Below, one piece after another: positions 1-7,369 of a DNA stretch of 8,256 bases. Each line of letters starts with the position of its first letter. Positions within the stretch are counted from its first letter, which is position 1. Origin of the DNA: JAVBUZ01 sp031554725 (GTDB lineage: Bacteria; Bacillota; Clostridia; Lachnospirales; Lachnospiraceae); contig JAVBUZ010000051.1 of assembly GCA_031554725.1 (NCBI GenBank), forward strand, positions 1 through 8,256, read 5' to 3'. The translations under genes were made by a program, and so were the position numbers. Under the pieces are notes generated by a model that was given only the letters and a program-made list of their open reading frames with translations, had not been told where the DNA came from and ran no database searches.

Positions 1-1297
1 ATTCCTGAAACTTGCCCTCTTCAATAACACCTCTTGCCTTAGCCATTTTCATTGCTAGTAAGTAAAGAGCCACTAGCTGTGCGCTATATGCTTTTGTTGT
101 GGCTACTGAGATTTCCGGGCCTGCCCAGGTATACATGATGCTATCTGCTTCTCTAGCAATCGAGCTTCCGACAACATTTACAATACCTAGCACCTTAAAG
201 CCCCTTACCTTTGCTTCTCTGAGCGCCGCAAGGGTATCTGCGGTTTCGCCGGATTGGCTAATTACAACCACCATTGCGCCTTCTTCTAAAATCGGATTAC
301 GGTAACGGAATTCCGAAGCTACATCTACCTCCACTGGTACGCGAACCAAGCTTTCTATTACATATTTTGCAGTAACTCCTGTGTGATATGCGGAACCACA
401 TGCAACAATATGAATTCTCTTAATATTTTTTAGTTCCTCATCTGTCATCTTAAGCTCGTCAATCACGATATCATTATCCTTAATACGTGGAGATATGGTA
501 TCCGTTATTGTTTTTGGTTGCTCATATATTTCTTTTAGCATGAAATGCTCATAACCCGCTTTTTCCGCAGCATCTGCATCCCAATCAATTTGTACAGCTT
601 CCTTGGTAATTTCTTCTTGGTCTACTGTGTAAAAATGCATATCATCTTTATACAGCTTTACAATTTCTTGATTATTTACATAGTATACGGTTCTAGTATA
701 TTTGAGAATTGCAGGAACATCTGAGGCAATAAAGCAACCATCATTGTTTTTTCCTACAATCAGGGGACTATCTTTTCTAACTGCATATATTTCATCTGGG
801 AACTGCTCAAAAATGATCCCTAACGCATAAGAGCCTTCCACACGGTGTAAAACCTTTGTAATAGCTTCTAATGGATTTCCTTTAAAATAGTAATCTAATA
901 AATGAGCCAAGACTTCTGTGTCTGTTTCTGATTTAAATTCATAACCTTTATCCATTAATTTTTTCTTTAAAGGTAAGTAATTTTCTATTATGCCGTTATG
1001 CACTACTGCAATGGACTTATCCTTGTTAAAATGAGGATGAGAATTTACATCACTGGGTGCTCCATGGGTTGCCCATCTTGTATGTCCGATTCCAGAAAAT
1101 CCACTCATAGTCTCGCCACCACGAGTTAAATTTTCCAATACCTTAAGTCTTCCTACTGCTTTTTCAATATTGATTTTCTCGCCATCGAAAATCGCCATTC
1201 CCGAGGAATCATAGCCTCTATATTCTAATTTTGCAAGACCGTCTAAAATAATAGGGGCTGCTTGCCTTTCACCAATGTATCCAACAATACCACACAT
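1..1297 (-). CDS. glmS: Glutamine-fructose-6-phosphate aminotransferase (isomerizing), 3' end missing
   Basis: This enzyme makes glucosamine-6-phosphate from fructose-6-phosphate and glutamine, the entry step to UDP-GlcNAc for peptidoglycan and surface polysaccharides; it is cytosolic. The 432 visible residues begin MCGIVGYIG, so Cys2 becomes the N-terminal nucleophile of the class II amidotransferase domain (about 2-220) once Met is removed. Expected glutaminase motifs are present: HTRWATHG (72-79), HNGIIENY (100-107) and ETDTE (124-128). The first SIS sugar-phosphate domain follows, with ACGSAYH (299-305) and SQSGETADT (347-355), then AGPEISVATTKA near 392-403. Family members run to about 600-610 residues, so roughly 175 residues, including the second SIS domain and C-terminal catalytic residues, lie beyond the left edge. 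The ATG is fixed by the mandatory MC start and a good ribosome binding site. It is the last gene of the run, 65 bp after a glycosyltransferase. The identification is very secure. Confidence 0.97.
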   Translation of the reverse strand, partial: MCGIVGYIGERQAAPIILDGLAKLEYRGYDSSGMAIFDGEKINIEKAVGRLKVLENLTRGGETMSGFSGIGHTRWATHGAPSDVNSHPHFNKDKSIAVVHNGIIENYLPLKKKLMDKGYEFKSETDTEVLAHLLDYYFKGNPLEAITKVLHRVEGSYALGIIFEQFPDEIYAVRKDSPLIVGKNNDGCFIASDVPAILKYTRTVYYVNNQEIVKLYKDDMHFYTVDQEEITKEAVQIDWDADAAEKAGYEHFMLKEIYEQPKTITDTISPRIKDNDIVIDELKMTDEELKNIKRIHIVACGSAYHTGVTAKYVIESLVRVPVEVDVASEFRYRNPILEEGAMVVVISQSGETADTLAALREAKVRGFKVLGIVNVVGSSIAREADSIMYTWAGPEISVATTKAYSAQLVALYLLAMKMAKARGVIEEGKFQE

Positions 1298-1302
1298 CTT
1301 TG

Positions 1303-1309
1303 TCACCTT
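1303..1309 (-). promoter_or_regulatory. Ribosome binding site of glmS
   Basis: AAGGTGA on the minus strand sits 5 nt before the glmS ATG, a near-consensus Shine-Dalgarno sequence. It supports the start that gives the obligatory Met-Cys N-terminus. Confidence 0.75.
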
Positions 1310-1330
1310 GCCTTTCCTAAATATAAATCC

Positions 1331-1358
1331 TTAATATATATATCACAAATGCGTTCAA
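1331..1358 (-). promoter_or_regulatory. Possible weak promoter for glmS
   Basis: In the 65-bp gap before glmS the minus strand carries TTGAAC (1353-1358) and, 16 nt further, TATTAA (1331-1336). Each matches the sigma-A -35 and -10 consensus at four of six positions. The surrounding TATATATATT run makes chance matches likely. If used, it would let glmS be expressed independently of the glycosyltransferase upstream. This is a weak call made by eye. Confidence 0.25.
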
Positions 1359-1362
1359 TATT

Positions 1363-2298
1363 CTACTCTTTTTTCCAATAACTTTGACTCATGGTAAAAT
1401 ATAAAATCATTTTTTTAGGAAGGTGCTTGTAATTTTTTCCAAGAAGATAGCCTGTATACTTGAAAAAACATTGCATATAAAAATAAAACAACAAGCCTAT
1501 TTTTCTAGAAGAGAATAGTAATTTTGTCACTTCTTTTACCATCTTTTTGCCCTCTGATTCTGATTTAATACCAGCAAACGCTTCTGGATTATCTGCCTGT
1601 GAAACAGCTAGGTCAAAATTTCTTCTAAGTTGTTGCATAACCGTATAATTATGAGAATGAACCACCCTCGCCTGTGCTGCATAAGCTATTTGCCATCCAT
1701 TCTTAATGGCTTTTGCCGCAAAAATCATATCCTCATTGAAAATCGTATGTTTAATAAATCCACCCAATTCATTAAACACATCCCTTCTATAAGCGGCACA
1801 TACGTTGGAGCAAAAAAAGGTCTTAATGCCCTTTTTTTCTAAATCTGAAGCCTTTTGAATATGAGCCTCTTCTGGATAATTGAAGCTTCTAGTATATCCT
1901 TCAATGATTCCACTGTCATCGCTTGGAAGCTGTCTAGCATAAGAAACCGCTGTCTTTTCTTCTTCCAATGGCTTTAAAAGATTTTCCAACATAAACTCAT
2001 CTGCTGGCATGGCATCCTGAGTCATCATTACAAATATATCTGCATTTGATTTTTCTACACCAGCATTTCTTGTCCCACCATGGTCAAACTCCAGCTTCGA
2101 TAAATGTGTAACTGAAATTATATGTTTATATTTTTCTAATATATCAGTTCCATTTATGAGTTGATCAAAATACTTTTCCTCGGTGTTCATAAGGATAATT
2201 TTATGAATGTCCACAGTTTGATTTACCAATGTCTCTAACAAAGAAAGAAACTGTTTATCTGGCTTATATAACGGAATAATGATATCTATTTTTGACAT
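1363..2298 (-). CDS. GT2 glycosyltransferase, rhamnosyltransferase-like
   Basis: A 311-residue GT-A fold enzyme, predicted to transfer a sugar, probably rhamnose from dTDP-rhamnose, onto a lipid-linked polysaccharide intermediate at the inner face of the membrane. The N-terminus MSKIDIIIPLYKP is the usual GT2 opening. FDHGGTRN (71-78) is characteristic of putative rhamnosyltransferases of the RfbF/RfbN type. TQDAMPAD (93-100) takes the place of the metal-binding DxD motif. RQLP (122-125), FFCSNVCAAYRRD (161-173), FNED (187-190) and HSHNYT (214-219) with QQLRRNFD (222-229) all recur in that subfamily. A hydrophobic stretch near 267-285 may contact the membrane. I chose the ATG at 2298 because GAGGT lies 5 nt before it. 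The longer reading from 2349 would translate the terminator hairpin and has no family match. The gene lies just behind that terminator and 65 bp before glmS. The donor sugar is inference. Confidence 0.9.
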   Translation of the reverse strand: MSKIDIIIPLYKPDKQFLSLLETLVNQTVDIHKIILMNTEEKYFDQLINGTDILEKYKHIISVTHLSKLEFDHGGTRNAGVEKSNADIFVMMTQDAMPADEFMLENLLKPLEEEKTAVSYARQLPSDDSGIIEGYTRSFNYPEEAHIQKASDLEKKGIKTFFCSNVCAAYRRDVFNELGGFIKHTIFNEDMIFAAKAIKNGWQIAYAAQARVVHSHNYTVMQQLRRNFDLAVSQADNPEAFAGIKSESEGKKMVKEVTKLLFSSRKIGLLFYFYMQCFFKYTGYLLGKNYKHLPKKMILYFTMSQSYWKKE

Positions 2299-2303
2299 AA
2301 GGT

Positions 2304-2308
2304 ACCTC
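2304..2308 (-). promoter_or_regulatory. Ribosome binding site deciding the start of the third GT2 gene
   Basis: GAGGT on the minus strand, 5 nt before the ATG at 2298. It favours this internal methionine over the in-frame ATG at 2349, whose extra 17 codons run through the terminator stem-loop. Confidence 0.7.
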
Positions 2309-2314
2309 ACATTT

Positions 2315-2345
2315 AAAAAAAGGGATCGTTTTTGGCGATCCCTTT
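2315..2345 (-). terminator. Rho-independent terminator after the LCP gene
   Basis: On the minus strand AAAGGGATCG pairs perfectly with CGATCCCTTT (arms 2336-2345 and 2319-2328) around a 7-nt loop. The run of seven T (2315-2321) that follows overlaps the end of the stem. The LCP stop codon is 18 bp upstream, so this would end the transcript carrying the priming transferase and LCP genes. There is no T-run on the other side, so it works only in the minus direction. It is unusually close to the next gene, whose ATG is 16 nt past the T-run. Confidence 0.88.
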
Positions 2346-2363
2346 GCAATTACATTTTCTATT

Positions 2364-3488
2364 TTATTCTGGATAAGTAATGTTAGGCTGATATACTGCT
2401 ATAGCATCACGAATTTTCTTTGAAAATTCTTTTACTTCAGATGATGTCTCGTAGTTCTTATCGCCAAATAAGAACTCATGTGCCCAAATAACATTCTTCT
2501 CTAAATCTAGAGGAAGAACACAGTCACCGTCAGAACCAAGTTTTCCTGTTGATAGGTATTTTTGATTTGGGAAGCCCGCCTCATCTACTACATTATATTT
2601 TGAAACATCAGCTAGTAATGAAAGGATTTCTTCCATCTGTAAAGAAGTATATACATCACCTGCAACTGCATTAGCAATCTTAGTAAGTGTCTTTATATCT
2701 GCTTTCTTTGTTGTTTCAGCGATAGCCTGTAAAACCTCTCTTTGACGTTCAGCTCTCTTAAAGTCATCACCCTTTGTATATCTGATTCGACAATAAGCAA
2801 CTGCTTGAAGACCATCTAAAAGCTGATATCCTTCAGATTCTACTTTTTTGTAGGTACATTTTAGGTTTTCAGACATCGTTTTTTGGTAGTTGTTGATATG
2901 TTTTAATTCTTCGCTATCAATGTCAATATAGATACCGCCAAGAGCATCAATTGTATCCTTTAATCCTCTAAAGCCTACTGTTACGAAGTCAGTAATATTT
3001 AAATCCAAGTTCATGTTCAGCATGGTGATTGCCATTTTAGCACCACCCTTCATGTATGCTGCGTTACATTTTTGGTATTTATCATTACTTAGGTTTAAAT
3101 AGGTGTCACGATATACAGATAGTAATTTAACATCACCTGTATCCTGATTAATAGATGCAATAATCATACTATCACTTCTTGTACCTGATTCTAATGCTCC
3201 ACCTGTTGAGTCTACACCAAAGAGTGCTATATTTCTGTAGCCCTTCATGGTTTCATTTTCTTTAACTGGTTCGTTAATTGAAATATCTTCTTCCTTAATT
3301 TCAACTCTGTTAATAGGGTTCTTATCCAAGTCCTTTATTTGATAAAGGGCTGCTAGCATAACCACAATTACTACTATTTCCGCAATTAAAATAATTGCTT
3401 TTCTTTTACTTTTTGCTTTTCTTTTTTTTGCAGACGTTTGTCTTGGTCTAGCATTTCTTTCTTGGTCTTGTCTCGTGTTTGTTGCCAT
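2364..3488 (-). CDS. LytR-CpsA-Psr (LCP) family cell-wall polysaccharide ligase
   Basis: LCP proteins are membrane-anchored enzymes acting outside the cell. They transfer undecaprenyl-linked glycopolymers (teichoic acids, capsule, rhamnose polymers) to peptidoglycan. This 374-residue protein has a very basic cytoplasmic tail (1-30), one transmembrane segment (about 31-49), a linker, and an LCP domain from about 84 to 260. Conserved pieces are visible: ALFGVD (88-93), TRSDSM (103-108), SVYRDTY (124-130), CNAAYMKGG (141-149), DALGGIYIDI (181-190), and the RIRYTKGDDFKRAERQR block (234-250) with the arginines that bind the lipid pyrophosphate. A shorter C-terminal region follows. AAGGAG lies 7 nt before the ATG. 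The gene is 35 bp downstream of the priming transferase, presumably on the same transcript, and is followed by a strong terminator. Family assignment is secure; the exact polymer is unknown. Confidence 0.95.
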   Translation of the reverse strand: MATNTRQDQERNARPRQTSAKKRKAKSKRKAIILIAEIVVIVVMLAALYQIKDLDKNPINRVEIKEEDISINEPVKENETMKGYRNIALFGVDSTGGALESGTRSDSMIIASINQDTGDVKLLSVYRDTYLNLSNDKYQKCNAAYMKGGAKMAITMLNMNLDLNITDFVTVGFRGLKDTIDALGGIYIDIDSEELKHINNYQKTMSENLKCTYKKVESEGYQLLDGLQAVAYCRIRYTKGDDFKRAERQREVLQAIAETTKKADIKTLTKIANAVAGDVYTSLQMEEILSLLADVSKYNVVDEAGFPNQKYLSTGKLGSDGDCVLPLDLEKNVIWAHEFLFGDKNYETSSEVKEFSKKIRDAIAVYQPNITYPE

Positions 3489-3495
3489 TTCTTTT

Positions 3496-3501
3496 CTCCT
3501 T
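3496..3501 (-). promoter_or_regulatory. Ribosome binding site of the LCP gene
   Basis: A consensus AAGGAG on the minus strand, 7 nt before the ATG at 3488. It is the strongest Shine-Dalgarno in the window and fixes the LCP start. Confidence 0.8.
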
Positions 3502-3523
3502 ACATTTTGTTACAACTTCACTT

Positions 3524-4936
3524 CTAATAGGCGTTCTTATTTATGAACCCTGTAAAAAATGTTAAAAATAAAATCTTTATATCAAATCCTAAAGTCCAGT
3601 TCTCGATATAATATAAATCATATTCCACTCTTCGTTTTATGGAAGTGTCTCCCCTATATCCATTTACCTGTGCCCATCCTGTCAGTCCTGGACGAACCTG
3701 GTGTTTTACCATATAGCGTGGAAACTCTTCTTTAAACTTTTCAACAAAATGTGGTCTTTCCGGTCTTGGCCCGACCAGGCTCATATCGCCCCTAAGTATG
3801 TTAAATAACTGTGGCAATTCATCAATACTAGTTTTTCTAATAATTTTCCCAATCTTTGTTACTCTTGGATCATTCTTAACCGTCCATGCTTTTTTTTCTT
3901 CTGATGCTTTTTGAAGTTCCATACTTCTAAACTTGTACATATAAAATGGTCTATTGTGAAGACCTACTCTTTCCTGTTTAAAAATAACAGGACCAGGACT
4001 TGTCGCTCTAATTAATATAGCACATAAAATTAAAACAGGGGAAGTTACAATAATTCCCAATATTGAGCCGACAATATCCATGCATCTTTTTGCTAATATG
4101 TTCCCTGTATTGGTTAAGGGCACATATCTTATATTAATAACTGGCAGTCCCATCAAATCCTCTGTATATGGTCTGCTAGGTATCAAACTATTGTAATCTG
4201 GTATAAATTTAGTGTGAACACCAGCTTTTTCACAAAAAGTAACAATTTCCTCAAATCTATTATAATCTTTTAACGATAAGGTAATTGCAATTTCATCTAG
4301 TTTATTTACAGGCAAAATGACATGTAGGTTGTCCACACGTCCCAAGACCTTTATTCCCCGATACAGCGTCCCTGCTGGTACACTATCGTCCAAAATACCA
4401 CATACCACATATCCCCATTCTGGATTACCTAGAATGCGATCTATATATTCTTCTCCTGCTCTAGAATAACCCACTAGCAAAATATGCTTTAGATTATAAC
4501 CTTTTTTTCTGAAAGTCGTTAATATCGTACGTATTATAATTCTAGAGAGAGTCGTCAAAAACACATTCAGCACATAAAAAATCACAAGCATCGTACGTGA
4601 AATATGCATTTGCTTCATAATGTACAGTAAAACCACAAACAAAACCAGACCGATTGTATTGGCCTTTATTATACTGTAGATTTCATATCTACGCTTTACG
4701 GTTCGCTTTGGTGTATATACACTGGAATAATAATATAGGATTAAGTATACTGGCACAATAAAAATTAACGCTCTGAAATATTCTTCCATTGGAAGAATTC
4801 CAACTTCCGCTCCCACTTGGTCTCCATTAACTTCATAAAACTTAATAAACCAAGCTAAAACATAAGAAACGGCAACAATGACTGCGTCCATCAACACATG
4901 TAACCTGTTGAAAACTTTTTGGTTGTCTTTTATCAT
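3524..4936 (-). CDS. Undecaprenyl-phosphate sugar-1-phosphate transferase (WbaP/WcaJ-type priming enzyme)
   Basis: This integral membrane enzyme starts polysaccharide synthesis by moving a hexose-1-phosphate from a nucleotide sugar to undecaprenyl phosphate. The 470 residues show the full long-form architecture: four hydrophobic segments (about 12-31, 56-70, 92-107, 114-130), a Rossmann-like domain opening with HILLVGYSRAGEE (about 151-163), then the catalytic domain. That starts at KRCMD (283-287), has a membrane re-entrant segment (about 287-310), FKQERVG (319-325), KFRSM (335-339), SIDELPQ with the catalytic Asp-Glu pair (370-376), VGPRPE (388-393) and RPGLTGWAQVNGYRG (415-429). I chose the ATG at 4936, preceded by GGGTGG. 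An in-frame GTG at 4945 would add three residues and lacks a clear ribosome site. A plausible promoter lies upstream and the LCP gene follows. The sugar (glucose, galactose or other) cannot be read from sequence. Confidence 0.95.
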   Translation of the reverse strand: MIKDNQKVFNRLHVLMDAVIVAVSYVLAWFIKFYEVNGDQVGAEVGILPMEEYFRALIFIVPVYLILYYYSSVYTPKRTVKRRYEIYSIIKANTIGLVLFVVLLYIMKQMHISRTMLVIFYVLNVFLTTLSRIIIRTILTTFRKKGYNLKHILLVGYSRAGEEYIDRILGNPEWGYVVCGILDDSVPAGTLYRGIKVLGRVDNLHVILPVNKLDEIAITLSLKDYNRFEEIVTFCEKAGVHTKFIPDYNSLIPSRPYTEDLMGLPVINIRYVPLTNTGNILAKRCMDIVGSILGIIVTSPVLILCAILIRATSPGPVIFKQERVGLHNRPFYMYKFRSMELQKASEEKKAWTVKNDPRVTKIGKIIRKTSIDELPQLFNILRGDMSLVGPRPERPHFVEKFKEEFPRYMVKHQVRPGLTGWAQVNGYRGDTSIKRRVEYDLYYIENWTLGFDIKILFLTFFTGFINKNAY

Positions 4937-4966
4937 ATACGCCACCCATTTTCTATATCTTGAAAT

Positions 4967-4995
4967 ATTTTACAATATTATTACAAAAAGTACAA
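4967..4995 (-). promoter_or_regulatory. Probable promoter for the priming transferase and LCP genes
   Basis: In the 85-bp gap after the 323-residue glycosyltransferase gene, the minus strand has TTGTAC (4990-4995), a 17-nt spacer, and TAAAAT (4967-4972), which matches the -10 consensus at five of six positions. An AT-only tract (about 5005-5020) precedes the -35 like an UP element. The -10 ends 30 nt before the ATG at 4936, leaving a short leader. This is the longest gap between genes here, so an internal promoter is reasonable. The -35 match is poor, and the AT-rich context raises the chance of coincidence. Confidence 0.45.
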
Positions 4996-5021
4996 CTTAA
5001 GAATTAATTAATTTAAAATAT

Positions 5022-5993
5022 TTATGAAAAAATTACCAAAAGATTCCCCCACAATCTGCATTGTATTCTTATATAATTACCAAAAAACTTAAATTTAAAT
5101 CTTATCTTGCGTCCTCGATTTTCTTTATCAAAGCATTTTTTAAATCCTGCAATATTTCCTTGAAAATATGCTTTTCCAAGTCCTTTTCTTATAAAAAACA
5201 ATCCTTTAACTATTATTCCTACTAGAAGAAAAGGTAAATTTATTATTATTTGAAGAAGAGGCATATTTTTCCAAATAAGATAAATATTGTTAGCGGCTGC
5301 TAATTTTACTTTAAATTCATTATGCCTTGACCCACTAAAGCCGCTTCCCACATGAAGCACCTGCGCCTTTGGTTCATAAAAATTTTTATATCCGTAAATA
5401 CGAGCACGATAACCAATATCTATATCTTCTAGATAAGCAAAATGTGCCTCATCAAAATCGCCGATTTCATCAATTACTTTCTTGCTGTAGAGTGAAGCTC
5501 CGGCACAGGCAGCAAATATTTCTTTAGCCTTCATATAGCTTACACTTTTTTTGCCCTTCCCTCTAGCAACTGCCCATCCCCAAGCACAGTATTCGTCACC
5601 CGCGTCATCCACAAGTTCTGGATTATGGTGCATTAACATTTGAGGGCTAATAGAAAAGACTTTCTCGCTCTTTTCTTTTTCTTCAAATGCCTCAACCAAA
5701 GATTGGATAAATCCTGATTTAACTTCTGTGTCATTATTGAGTAAAAGCACATAAGGCGTTTGTGCCGCCTTGATACCCGCATTTACTGCTTTATCGAATC
5801 CTGTATTTTCTTGAAACTCTATTAGCTGCACCTTCGGATACTTTTCCTGAAGCAATTGAATACTGCCGTCACTTGACCCGTTATCCACAACAATAACACA
5901 ATAATCTGTATACTCTTGCTTGGCCAAAGAATCTAGGCATGGCTCCAAGAAATTCTTTCCGTTATAATTTGGAATAACAACCGTTACTTTCAT
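5022..5993 (-). CDS. GT2 glycosyltransferase (COG1216, rhamnosyltransferase-like)
   Basis: A 323-residue inverting GT-A enzyme expected to add one sugar to the growing lipid-linked unit at the cytoplasmic membrane face. It shows MKVTVVIPNYNG (1-12), VVDNGSSDGS (35-44), the ENTGF loop (62-66), and LLNNDTE (84-90) in the DxD position. FAACAGASLYSKK (160-172) follows, then the acidic acceptor-side motif FAYLEDIDIGYR (185-196). A hydrophobic stretch (about 246-268) followed by a lysine/arginine-rich tail (about 269-312) suggests membrane attachment. The ATG at 5993 is supported by GAGGA 7 nt upstream. An in-frame TTG at 5999 is less likely. It begins 14 bp after the stop of the 452-residue glycosyltransferase gene, so the two are surely co-transcribed. 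The COG1216 style resembles WbbL-like rhamnosyltransferases, but donor and acceptor are not determined. Confidence 0.92.
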   Translation of the reverse strand: MKVTVVIPNYNGKNFLEPCLDSLAKQEYTDYCVIVVDNGSSDGSIQLLQEKYPKVQLIEFQENTGFDKAVNAGIKAAQTPYVLLLNNDTEVKSGFIQSLVEAFEEKEKSEKVFSISPQMLMHHNPELVDDAGDEYCAWGWAVARGKGKKSVSYMKAKEIFAACAGASLYSKKVIDEIGDFDEAHFAYLEDIDIGYRARIYGYKNFYEPKAQVLHVGSGFSGSRHNEFKVKLAAANNIYLIWKNMPLLQIIINLPFLLVGIIVKGLFFIRKGLGKAYFQGNIAGFKKCFDKENRGRKIRFKFKFFGNYIRIQCRLWGNLLVIFS

Positions 5994-6000
5994 TATCAAA

Positions 6001-6005
6001 TCCTC
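6001..6005 (-). promoter_or_regulatory. Ribosome binding site deciding the start of the 323-residue GT2
   Basis: GAGGA on the minus strand, 7 nt before the ATG at 5993. It makes that ATG a better start than the TTG two codons upstream, which would be only 1 nt from the site. Confidence 0.7.
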
Positions 6006-6007
6006 AT

Positions 6008-7366
6008 TTAAACTTTTTTCGTCTTAGTAGCAGGCATCCATACGATATTATAACCATATACTTGTATCATTTTTGTTAACTTTAAGCTTAAATCAATATA
6101 ATTTGTTTCTGCTGCCATTTTGTTTTCCGAAAATCCCTTATAAGAAAGACCAACAATTTCCTCAAAAGCAGGCCATAACTCTTCGCGCAAATCCATAGAG
6201 CGTATGTCCACTGCATAAGCATCCTGCTGTAAAACCGCTTTATGCATATACCCTGTATATCCATCCCGTATGCCTTGATAGGGGCAAGTGCCGTCCTCTA
6301 AATATATTCCACCCGTTATTCTATTCCTCTTATCTAAAAGTCTACCTCCCACTGCGCCAATATCTTTTCTTGTTTCAAAGATATCGGTCTGATAATCCAC
6401 CTGATAAAACCCTAAATGTTTTAGTGATTTTACACTTGCTTGCCAGCCCATGGTCTTTACAAAGCTTTCAACTGCTCTTTTTCCAGCCTCATAGGCATAG
6501 GTTTTGCTTTGTGGATTGGCCGCGGTAGAACCCCTATGGCAACGCCAGTGGTATAGCACCTTAGAAACGTGGGCAATTTCCTTTTGCATCACTGCTTGAA
6601 AATTAGTATCGCCTGCAAGGATTTTAGCAATTCCTCTAAGAACTAAATCATAGTCTTGAGCACCGTCATATTCTTTACGGAATCTTAATGCCTTCATAAA
6701 TGCCGCTTCCATTACAGTAAAATGACAAATATAGTTGTTCGTTAAAATTAAATCTAGATTGAATTCCTCTTTTATATGAGGCTCATAGTATTCTTTTCCT
6801 GTTTCGTCACACTTATCTTCATCAGAGTATATTAGCTTCAATTTGTTTCCACGGGCATTTGCCTCTTCTATTTTAAGAGCCACTTCATATATTGCGTCTA
6901 GGGTTAGCACATCGTCATGATCAAGTAATCCAATATAATCTCCCGTTGCATGTTCAAGTGCTGCATTTGTATTTTGTGAAATTCCTGCATTCTCTGATAG
7001 TGGTACAAAAACAATTCTCTCATCCTGGTAGGTAGAAACAACATCCTTAACCGAGCTATCTTTACTCGCATCCGCAAGAATTAATTCAAGATTTGAATAG
7101 CTTTGTTGCAGTACCGAATCAATCATTTCTCGCAAATACGTTTCATTGGTTTGGTATGTGGGAACTAATATACTAAATTTAAAATTCTGTTCCCAGCTTC
7201 TCTTTTCTTGCTCGACATATTCCTCTTTGGATATTTCCACATATGTGTAGCCATCCTGATAATTTCTTTGTAAACGTTCTAAGGCTGCAAGATAAGTATC
7301 TCGCAGCCCATTTCTTTTTAGATAATATATAGTTTTTTTTAAATTCGCAAAATTGATTTTACTCAT
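6008..7366 (-). CDS. GT2 glycosyltransferase with a degenerate second half-domain
   Basis: A 452-residue protein. Residues 1-60 form a charged helical leader. A complete GT-A domain then spans about 62-285: FSILVPTYQT (64-73), ILADASKDSS (96-105), ENAGIS (125-130), the metal site LLDHDD (147-152), IYSDEDK (179-185), NYICHFTV (211-218), GAQDYDLVLR (235-244) and YHWRCHRGST (272-281). The rest (about 336-450) resembles the latter part of a second GT2 domain, with IGAVGGRLLDKRNRITGG (336-353), but lacks its nucleotide-binding first half and the usual acidic catalytic motif. It probably transfers a sugar during surface polysaccharide assembly at the cytoplasmic face. Its ATG is 3 nt after the stop of the mutase gene. 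The only AGGA is 1 nt from the ATG, too close for normal use, so translation may depend on coupling. The donor sugar is unknown. Confidence 0.9.
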   Translation of the reverse strand: MSKINFANLKKTIYYLKRNGLRDTYLAALERLQRNYQDGYTYVEISKEEYVEQEKRSWEQNFKFSILVPTYQTNETYLREMIDSVLQQSYSNLELILADASKDSSVKDVVSTYQDERIVFVPLSENAGISQNTNAALEHATGDYIGLLDHDDVLTLDAIYEVALKIEEANARGNKLKLIYSDEDKCDETGKEYYEPHIKEEFNLDLILTNNYICHFTVMEAAFMKALRFRKEYDGAQDYDLVLRGIAKILAGDTNFQAVMQKEIAHVSKVLYHWRCHRGSTAANPQSKTYAYEAGKRAVESFVKTMGWQASVKSLKHLGFYQVDYQTDIFETRKDIGAVGGRLLDKRNRITGGIYLEDGTCPYQGIRDGYTGYMHKAVLQQDAYAVDIRSMDLREELWPAFEEIVGLSYKGFSENKMAAETNYIDLSLKLTKMIQVYGYNIVWMPATKTKKV

Positions 7367-7369
7367 ATC

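Noticed and set aside
99..305. Short plus-strand open frame of 68 codons
   Set aside because: It lies antisense within the well-conserved glmS coding region, has no convincing ribosome site and no recognisable protein family.
1298..1362. glmS ribozyme/riboswitch
   Set aside because: The gap is too short and nearly all A/T, with no ribozyme-like core visible by eye.
1630..1842. Plus-strand open frame of 70 codons
   Set aside because: It is antisense to the conserved core of the rhamnosyltransferase-like gene; its sequence reads as an antisense shadow.
2299..2349. N-terminal extension of 17 residues on the rhamnosyltransferase-like protein
   Set aside because: The extension would be encoded by the terminator hairpin and T-run. 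The internal ATG at 2298 has a proper ribosome site and begins the standard GT2 fold.
4996..5020. Palindromic TTAATTAA-type AT repeat as a terminator or operator
   Set aside because: It has no GC-containing stem and no clear T-run after a hairpin. Such short AT palindromes are expected by chance in this base composition; it is better read as an AT-rich promoter upstream region.
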